From Lepas anatifera (Eukaryota; Arthropoda; Thecostraca; Lepadidae): 64,000 nt of DNA. Shown here piece after piece: positions 55,545-64,000 of this stretch. The notes beneath the pieces were generated by a model that did no database searches, had not been told where the DNA came from, and saw only the letters and a list, made by a program, of their open reading frames with translations. Each line of letters opens with the position of its first letter. The stretch's first letter is position 1. The translations under genes and the position numbers were made by a program. The stretch is from NCBI GenBank assembly GCA_034440635.1, contig JAOTON010002065.1:620001-684000 (forward strand), given 5' to 3'.

Positions 55545-55990
55545 ACACGAGCAGCCCGCCACACGGCCGCTGTCCGCGCGCGCTCTCCAGGCTGTCCGAG
55601 CGCACCACACGGGCCGCTCTCCGCGCGCTCTCCAGGCTGTCCGAGCGCACCACACGGGCCGCTCTCCCGCGCGCTCTCCAGGCTGTCCGAGAGCACCACA
55701 CGAGCCGCTGTCCGCGCGCGCTCTCCAGGCTGTCCACACGCGCTCTCTAGGCTATCCACGCGCTCTCCAGGCCGTCCACGCGCGCTCTCCAGGCTGTCCG
55801 AGCCCGCCACACGGGCCGCTGTCCGCGCGCGCTCTCCAAGCTGTCCAAGCGCACCACACGAGCCGCTGTCCGCGCGCGCTCTCCAGGCTGTCCAAAGGCG
55901 CTCTCTAGGCTATCCACGCGCTCTCCAGGCCATCCACGCGCGCTCTCCAGGCTGTCCGCGCGCGCTCCCCAGGCCGACCGAACCCAGTGG
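55545..55990. repeat. CpG-rich ~50-bp minisatellite
   Basis: Units built from GCGCGCTCTCCAGGCTGTCC and GAGCGCACCACACGGGCCGC are repeated about ten times with internal rearrangements. Both strands have long spurious frames through it. Confidence 0.9.
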
Positions 55991-55994
55991 CACT

Positions 55995-57335
55995 CCAGTG
56001 TCGTGGCCGGCACTTTTCACGGAGCGCTTGTTAGCCGGTTCTTATATAGATCTGCCTGGCCATGCACAATGTGAGCGAGTCAAAGTATATGCCATTTAAC
56101 GAAGAAAATAGTTAAGGACTTCCCATCTTCCAAATCACAAATATGTCTAAACCAGACGTAAATTGCATAACCTACATGAGTGGCTTGATTTCTCCCCGCC
56201 CCAATATTTTTCGGAACTGCAGAGGTCATTCCCAAAGGTAAGTACCTACAAGGTCTTAGCCGTCTTCTCGTTGCGCTTGATCTAAGAAGAGCAATTTAGC
56301 ACAGATTGTCCTAATCCAGCTTCTAACTTTCAATATACTTTCTTTAAAGTTTTTTTTATATCTTGAGCATTTTGCATTTTCCAGTGACCTCAGGTCACTT
56401 TAAGTGACACCTGTATTCTCACGTCAATGTGCTCGGTCGTAGGTACAATAAAAAACGGCATGTTTCTAGGCCTGGTCCCTCAAAGGAAGTATTCAGTACT
56501 TTACCGGTGCGGCTTTCTGATATCTGACTCTCTCGAGCCCATGGTCTGAAAAGTTATCGTAAGAAAGTTCATGACACATCAGGTAACGGCTGTTAAAAGA
56601 ACAGCGCACTTTTTGTTACGATGCAGCTTTGATGTTCTTTTTCCCATGGCGTCACTTATTAACCAAAAAAAGCAAAAAAACTCATGGGCAGATTCAGGAG
56701 GCACGTGCATACGTTCCCCTCCCCTCCTCCCGATCGAGCCTCGATGTCCCCTGAAACGGCCTCGGCATCCCCTGGAACGTTCCTGGCGTCCCTCGAAATG
56801 TAGATTCCCAAACTGCCCCCTTGATGCAAGTATCGGGGCCCCTGAAATCCTATTTAGTAGGCTCCCTGATAGCTTGCTGCGCCGTCCAAATATGGCGCCT
56901 ATGGTTTGAATTTTATCCCCTAAGATAAGTGAGGATGCCTCCGAGGCCCCATCTAAGAGCGCCTATTGAACAATCTACCACTGCTGACGTCAATGCTGGT
57001 GTGGATGTAAAACTCACATAAAGTCTGCCAGCAGAGGAACACGGATCTGCGCCTTGCTGCTAAATACACTTGTGGCTTCAGTCTAAGATGGAAGCCCAAG
57101 CGTGCGCTCTCCTTGAAGAACCAAAACCCCAGATCCCGAACCATAACCTGCAGCATCATGGGGACCTTTGGTCTGTGGCACCAGGTGTTTTCAAACATTT
57201 GTACAAATTTGTAAATTTTGGTCTGCATCGACATATTACTTACAGTTCAATATTGATAAGCAGCTCCTCTTTTGTTGCGTTTCTGCTGGCTGATATCATG
57301 CCATGACGTAATAGTCCGAGGGCCTACTATACCTT
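55995..57335. other. No gene seen; MITE remnant
   Basis: 56690-56870 (GGGCAGATTCAGGAGGCACG, CCCCTGAAACGGCCTCGGC) is an old G/C-run repeat. The remainder is unassigned. Confidence 0.4.
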
Positions 57336-57337
57336 TA

Positions 57338-58543
57338 TTAACCCTTGCCCCGGTGGCGGGTACGAGCCACCTTCGCCCTGGTGGGGGGGGCTAAAAAGAC
57401 CTCCCCCACGATCTCAAAAACTAAGAGAGCTAGAAAAAAGCGCAAAACGGCAATCGAAAGCTCTTCGAAAATGATATCGAAAATACTTCGGTCATCTTTC
57501 TTGTCAGGTCAATATCAAGGTCACCAGAGGTCAAAATAGGTCAAAATCGCTAATATGAGGTGTACTAAGAAAACCTCCCATATCTCAGAAACTATGATAG
57601 CTAGAAACATTTTTCTAACACCATTCGAAAGCTCTTGAGATGTGCTTTCATTACAGTGGCATTCATTTTCGTGTCAGGTCAAAGCCTAGGGAGCTACAGG
57701 TCACTAAATATTGGGCATATTCTTGGGAATGTCCATAGCCACCCATGCATGAGGGCGTTTACTTTTTCGCTAATAGCTTTCAAACCAAACAAGATACAGC
57801 CATAGTTTATGCACCATTGCAATTCTCTCGTCAATACGAATCGAATGATATATGATATTGCTATGCCAGGTCAAATTTAAGAATTTGACCTGACCCAGGT
57901 CAACGGTCTGACCCAACTTGACCTGGTATAGTCATGATGTATATCATTTGACTTCCAGTGACTATACAAACACTTTGGTGACAAAATAAAAGCTCTATCT
58001 TAGTTTATTCAAAATTTATAGAGAAAAACACCAAAAAATGCTTATTTGACCTAAGGTGACCTTTTAAAGGTCACAAGTCAAAAATTGTGGCATCAGCTTC
58101 AGAAATGGGCTAAGAGCAAGTCGCAACCGATGTTTGAAGTTGATTCCATCCATACTTACTGAGAAAAGCTCATTTCGTGATTTTCCCCATGCATTGTCAA
58201 TGGGGAGATCATGCTCTGCACATGACCTTAGGTCACCAATATCAAAAATCCCGGAACAAATGTTGTAGCTCCTGGTGGGCCCAAGATGTGGTATGAGTTT
58301 CAACTTGATCGATTAACCCTTCTTTTAGTTATGCCGTCCTAAGTATTTTTTGAGGTGAGGTCACTTCACCTGACCTGGTGACCTGACCTGATATGACCTT
58401 GAGCTAAAATTTTCAGGAAAGATGTAAAAATGATGAAGAAACAGCTATACCAAGTTTGGCGGCGCTGCGCGCCGCCGTTTTTTGGTCACTTCGGAAAAAC
58501 CCGAGGGGGGTCTAAAAAGACCCCCCACCCGGGCGAAGGTTAA
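57338..58543 (+). mobile_element. TTAA family 4 element, intact
   Basis: Begins TTAACCCTTGCCCCGGTGG and ends CCCACCCGGGCGAAGGTTAA. It is 1,206 bp, AGGTCA-rich, with the hairpin GGCGGCGCTGCGCGCCGCCG near the right end as in family 1. There is no transposase frame. Confidence 0.87.
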
Positions 58544-58549
58544 GATGCA

Positions 58550-60470
58550 ATAGTGTCACCAAAAATTTAAAATGAGAAGCTGGCTACATGGCTACCCACT
58601 TTACAAACCATCAAGTACAAATCAAAATCCAGGATGGCATCGCTCCCAACATAAAACACAGGTTCTTTATTACTTCTATACTGATCCCTCTAGCACCTGA
58701 AAAACAATCCCATGAATCAACCAACAATCTTTCTTTGAAGCCCTTGGGCAAGATGAATCAGACATCACCAAAAATCTGGTTTAACCTTCTCACAAGTCAT
58801 ATCATATGGTCGCCTAATGTTCCAGAAAAATTTTGCCCTGTCGCTTTGTCGATTGCTTACCCCACCAAACAAAAGTAAAAAAAAAAATGAAAAAGGGGGA
58901 GGAAAATCAAGTACAGACACAAGAAATGACACTAAAACACTACAATAAATGTATATTCGAGATTGTTTCGCCGTGTGCCCTAAAAATTGTTAGGAATGCA
59001 TATAAATATGTTTGGTGAGCATGTTTTGATATTTTGCAAATATAGTTATTTGGCTATTATTGATCCACAGGGTTAAATGGTGGCATTTATGAGGCACTTA
59101 ATAACGAAAAATGCAGCTCCTCAGATGTAAAAAAACAGAACGCAGTTCTGTGTGTGGTATGAGGGTCTGTGTTTCTAATAATAATGCGTTTGCTTTTACC
59201 ACCTACCCTCGTTGAGATCATGACCGTTTATAAAAACATAAACCAAAATCTATTAGAAACAAATTTTGGAGCATATATTAAGAAATAATACTTGTGAAAC
59301 AGGTGGAAGGTGGACGTAGCAGCTTGTCTCGCAGGAGTAGGTAAGATCTCTGGCGCTGACCTTATAATGACCAGGAACCTCATTATCATTATAATTATAG
59401 TTTTTAGATACTGCTGCTAATTTGGCTATTGGCACCCATACCACTAGATGAGTCTTCCCACTCGGCGGAAGCTATAACTGACTGGTGGATATATCATTCC
59501 TCCACTGTCACTTATCGTATATTTTTTTAACAAAATATTTGATTCCCTAGGAGTATGTTTCCTAGGTATATGCTCAGTGCCTTGTCAAATGAGACTTTGA
59601 AATTACCTACAAGGCTGGGGTATAATGAGCTTCTATCTTTGGATGTGGAGTGCCCAGTCACCTCTTATTTTTCATATTAGGCAGTGCAGCATGGTTTCAT
59701 GTATTTAAGGGGATGAATTGTACACTTATCGTGTTTATAATACAATAGTTCTCTTAACGCTGTCGTATTTGACAGTTTTGGATTTGGGCACCTCAATGGC
59801 TTTCTAAAAACCACGTTAGTATGATGGATCGATTAAGAATACCCTCATTAGACAAACACATTCCGTTGCTTGTAACTTTTGGGTTTCTCCATATGATTTT
59901 AGATGCCGTGGCATGACGTCTGAAAGGTGAAAATTCGCTATAACATCGGCAATGCTTTAAATTCCAAAGAAGGTTAAGTGCCTTTTCACGATCCAACATG
60001 GAACAAAGCAGTACGTGCTTCCCTCTTTTGTTATATTATATGGTTTTGCTTCTGCTTCGCTCTCATTAGTTTACACTCTCTATGGCTCGTCCGACGATTA
60101 ATATTTAGTTTTATGTATCTACGTCTCTCCCTCTCCATCCATCGGTTACCATCGGGCCGGATCCCACTCCCTTTTCGCTCAGCAGAAACCCACCTCGCAC
60201 TCCTCCTGACTTTAGCGAACTCGGCCGCCGGCTGCCCTGTGCTGACTCTGTCGCCGTCTCGCCTGTACTAAAGAGTATCGAATAGTGGCGAAGACAATCA
60301 AGCCAATGTAAGGCAACATATGGTTAGTATTGCCTGAAAAAGACCATGTTAATGCATCTCCTGGCTTATGATTTAAGCTCTATCATTCTCAATGAGAATT
60401 TACTACTAAATTTCTCACTATACAAGTGAGCGCGCCTCCACCAGTCAGCAGCCGCCATCCGCTGGATGCC
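58550..60470. other. No gene seen
   Basis: AT-rich DNA with frames of at most ~100 codons and no recognisable motif or repeat. Confidence 0.4.
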
Positions 60471-60475
60471 GATTG

Positions 60476-60556
60476 CCCGCGGGGCACAGAGGTTAGAAAG
60501 GTCACGCACGCCGGTTGCCGCGTGCGCCGAGTTCAAGCCCCGGTGGGGAGGGGCCG
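60476..60556 (+). repeat. tRNA-like SINE head
   Basis: GGGGCACAGAGGTTAGAAAGG resembles an A-box arm, and CGAGTTCAAGCCCCGG is a good B box. It probably derives from a tRNA with a long variable arm. Confidence 0.5.
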
Positions 60557-60559
60557 TGT

Positions 60560-61314
60560 GGTAGATTATAAAACATACACGTGTGGTGTTGCTGTTGAGA
60601 ATAGTGGTCGTTCTGCCTGCTGTAGGACTGAGGGAGGAAGACAGGTGTAGGAGATATTCTATGCACATGGGTTGGTATATGGGTTAGGTCTTTGTGCAGT
60701 GTGCGGTGTCGATATCACTGGAAAACATGCGTATGAGTTCATTAAATGAATTCGGTGCTTGAATACGCTTGACGGGCAAAATTACAGGTGCCGATTTCGA
60801 ATCCTTAGTCATTTTCGGCATCAGAGTAAATGATGCAGCTTTTCATATTTTTTTTACAAACACTTATTGGCATTACAACACACATGGTACATACATGTGA
60901 CATACACGACTAGCTGACTTTTCATGTGCATGCAACACTAGAAGGCAAATCATAGGATGCACGAGGCAATTGGCTGAGTAGGTATGTACATTTTAATGTC
61001 ATCAACATCGCTGTATTCGTTTAGCATGGGCTGTTCCTCTATCACATTATTTCGATGCCGCTGCCACTCGGCCTACAGGAAGTCAGAAGTCATTGTGCAA
61101 TGCTGTTTAGCAATGATTGTTCAACTTTCTACTTTGAGGCACAAAAAACTAGTTTGTATGCTACAAGACTCCGCTGCTTATCCCCCGGATGATGTAAAGT
61201 TCCTAGTTATTGTTTATCAATGTCATTTGTAACACCATAATTTGGTTAAGACTTTCAGCACTCAGCTTTCAAATTATACATAATTTGTCGGAACTGGGGC
61301 AGTGAGTGATCCCA
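60560..61314. other. No gene seen
   Basis: Nothing recognised. Confidence 0.4.
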
Positions 61315-61322
61315 CAAGTAAT

Positions 61323-61508
61323 CAGGGGCGTAGCCAGGATTTCGCTCGGAGGGGGGGCGGCACCCCGAAAAAGGGCCCCTGCGACAGCGCCAAAAGGGCC
61401 CTGATGGGTAAAAAGAGCCCTGCTTGTTACAGAATCGTGTCCTCAGGGGGCCCTTCGGGCCCTCAGGGGGGGCGGCTGTCCCTGCCACCCCCCTTGCCTA
61501 CGCCCCTG
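61323..61508 (+). mobile_element. CAGGGGCGTAGCC hAT MITE, 186 bp
   Basis: The ends CAGGGGCGTAGCCAGGATTT and TTGCCTACGCCCCTG are inverted. The flanks CAAGTAAT and CAAGTCAT form an 8-bp duplication with one mismatch. Confidence 0.88.
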
Positions 61509-61979
61509 CAAGTCATGTCAAGTATTACAAATGGTGCATCTTAACAAAATAACTATTATTTGGTATATTTTGATTTTCAATACAGACATCTCGTATTGAC
61601 CGAAACAAAACCTACAGCACACGGAAGTTTCGGTACGAGAGTGGGAGAGGACCCTTATAAACATTAAGCAATTTTTAGAAAAGCATTTCGAGCAGTGGTA
61701 GTTTTTGAACGGCTAGGCTCTAAATATATCCAATATGTTTAAAGTTTCATTGTGAAATCTTGTTAGTATGGCACATGTCAGTGGAAACGATAGCTGAACG
61801 GTCTCGAATAGTGTGGGTTGTTACTCGGACATCAAGCCATCACCGCCTGGAGGGTCCCCAGGTCCGATCGGGCCCCCATCGGTTTTTCGCAAATGATTTT
61901 CAGCCTATTCAGATGAGACCCGTGTTGCTTTGCAGGACTCCAGGGATATAAATGTGACAACTTATGACCAAAAACTGAC

Positions 61980-62400
61980 ATCAGGTAGGTCGGGTCAATG
62001 AATCATGACGTCATTGCTAGGCCCGCGTAAGGCGATTTGGTTCTTCTAAAATGAGGCTGACACAACCAGGGTGCAACTCAGCTTCTACAAGAGCTAGATA
62101 AAGTTTCTAGACATTGTTCGAAAGCTCTTAAAAAATCTGCATGCTGTCATACATTTTGAGGTAAGATGAAAACCAAGGTCGGCAGAGGTTACGGTTTGCG
62201 AAGCCACTTGTGTCTATAACTTTGGAACCAAACAAGATACAGTCCTAAATTTGGTATCATAGTAATAAGCATGGCCCAAGGATCAGGTCAAGACGAACAC
62301 ATTGATCACCTTTTATCCATAGGTCGCTGGTTCCCGAGGTGTAAGATATTTTCTTAATGGGTCTAAATATGCCCCATTTTGGCTCACTGTAAGGCCACGG
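61980..62400 (+). mobile_element. Decayed TTAA family 4 fragment
   Basis: CTAGACATTGTTCGAAAGCTC and GGAACCAAACAAGATACAG match 57603-57635 and 57780-57800 of the intact copy. No termini remain. Confidence 0.6.
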
Positions 62401-62409
62401 GTCAACAGA

Positions 62410-63090
62410 TACGCTTCAAGCTCGGACCCAGAGTAGAAGAGGATAAAGCGTTTCCACTGCCGTTTTAGTTTTTCCGTGTCCACCTCCGGGTCCCAACATC
62501 GTACGGGCGGTGGGCGAGATCACACCACGGGCGGTGGTGTGTATGAAAAGAGATTAGGCGGTACCAGGTTAATGAGCGGTGCCATTTAAGGGTGTGAATT
62601 TATATGCCTTTGATAGTGCACGGGCACCTGCAATGAAATATTCATTTAGTGTTAAAACACCCTTTAAATTGTATTTTAATCAATCTTCAGCATTCAAAAT
62701 CACTGTGTGATGGATAAAACAGAAATGAAATTTTGCTTTCTCATTTCTTATGGCGGTCATTTTTGTCTAAATTTTGGGCACCCCCAATGATTTTTGGAAT
62801 CCACACCCCTGCACTCAGCCGACAGTTGTCTTGATGCAATGTATTCATTATCTATTTCATACAAAAATTGTTTGGCCAAACAGTTGATAAAGTAAATTTC
62901 AAACAAGCTTTCGTACGTCAATCACAATTCGCGTATCTAACCTCGTTTTAGATTTTTTCTTAGACTGTGGTCCATTTTATTTCCCGTCTGTTCCTAATTG
63001 GAAGCAACGCGGTCTGCACAAATTTGGAGACACACAGGGAAACACGAGGCTGCCCATTTAGTTCTATCTTTGTCGAAGGAACAAAAATGT
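62410..63090. other. No gene seen
   Basis: AT-rich, no supported feature. Confidence 0.4.
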
Positions 63091-63096
63091 ATGGAC

Positions 63097-63250
63097 TTAA
63101 CCCTATTTCCGTCAGGCTCCCGGCTACCCCTATTTCCGGCAAGGGGGGCAATATCGCCCCCCTAAGATCTCGTCATCTATCCGGCCGATTTTGAAAATTC
63201 AAAGTGCTATAGATTCCCCTGACGCTAAACTTTATTTTGAAAAAATCTAA
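63097..63250 (+). mobile_element. Left end of another TTAA-type element
   Basis: TTAACCCTATTTCCGTCAGG with GGGGGGCAATATCGCCCCCC and TAAGATCTCG parallels the heads of families 1 and 3. No right end is found before the window ends. Confidence 0.45.
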
Positions 63251-64000
63251 ATTTTGTTTTTAAGGGGAAGGTTGTGCAAAATATACAATTTCTGTGTATT
63301 TTTTAGTTTTTTTCATGGCCCTTGTCTCTGTTGTACTATGTTCATAAAACTAGTTTAGATTTACAAATAATTGACTCAAAATTGTCATATACTCGAGTTA
63401 TGCAAAAATTCGGAATTCAATGGCAGTTCCAGGACCAGGACTATGAGGGGAAATATATACAACCCGAAAAATTTTTGTTACGCGGATTAGAAGCCGTCAT
63501 ATACTGCTTGGCATCTTTGACACATAAATAAATGAAGAAAAAACAAAAAAATCATCAGGGGCGGATGCAGTAAGGTAAAATAGTGGGGTAAAATACATAC
63601 CAACAATATGCGAGTGGTATGCATGAGTATATTAGTCCCTCGACTAGTTGAAATTTATTTCTGATAGTTTTTACCCTCCCATGGCAGCTCTGGGAAAGGG
63701 GGTGACATAGGCGAATCAAGGACTCTCGTCGTGGGGGGTGGGTGGGGGTGATTGGAAACACATTTTCAATATACGACGATATTGAGTCGCAGCGGTGATA
63801 CTGGCTGGGAATATATATTTTGAAAATGTAATGTTACCCCCTCAAATACTGCCACTTTTCCGCCATTGGTAAAACGTTCCGTATGCTTTTGTCTCCGTGA
63901 TCTGTCTATGGGCGAAATATTTCCTTAGCCGTTCCTGAAACTGAGTACATACAGAGCATGCTAGTCTCGCACAAAGCTCTAAGTGAACAAACATATGCTT

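Noticed and set aside
55508..56013. Repeat proteins with DSLESARG units
   Set aside because: Translations of the CpG-rich minisatellite; no conserved frame or splice signals.

Overview
The window is arthropod-like nuclear DNA, most probably from a crustacean. It has GC-rich exons with GT/AG introns, long repeat-filled introns, many minisatellites, hAT- and TTAA-type transposons, tRNA-derived SINEs and a non-LTR retrotransposon fragment. The one gene I can identify firmly is a minus-strand transmembrane channel-like gene (TMC family). Its ~580-residue Ser/Thr/Asp/Glu-rich insert between two conserved blocks recalls the long arthropod Tmc proteins. The species assignment is inference.

Gene: fourteen exons between 827 and 19705 can be placed base by base, and all splice phases agree. 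They give about 1,515 codons once one missing base in the large exon (a frameshift near 12132-12136) is allowed for. Three more exon-like segments (41502-41660, 42048-42244, 43316-43430) have good splice signals. The first of these joins the polyQ exon in phase, so the gene may extend to about 43.4 kb with a 21.8-kb intron.

Most unusual signal: several minisatellites inside this gene are tandem copies of its own exon-intron junctions. The 30-bp array at 3560-4080 repeats the 5' splice site of the exon at 4075-4196, giving seven in-frame donors in a putative pore helix. The 42-bp array at 14827-15345 repeats the 3' splice site of the exon at 14647-14826. The 35-bp array at 19706-19990 repeats the 3' splice site of the polyQ exon. 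A degenerate array at 17170-17530 carries donor-like words matching the exon at 17605-17782.

Rest of the window (20-64 kb): mostly transposable elements. Several related families of non-autonomous elements have inverted termini flanked by TTAA (starts TTAACACGCGC, TTAACCCTCGC, TTAACCCTTGC, TTAAACACGCGCC) and are very rich in AGGTCA. One family carries a perfect inverted AGGTCA repeat with 1-bp spacing, which matches the ecdysone-receptor consensus. Elements are nested up to four deep (49220-54505). A 3.6-kb foldback element (31373-34988) has ~280-bp arms and carries a 110-codon ORF. hAT-type MITEs with 8-bp target duplications lie at 43674, 44716, 46327, 46708, 48991 and 61323. Between these are low-complexity arrays and AT-rich DNA in which I see no gene.
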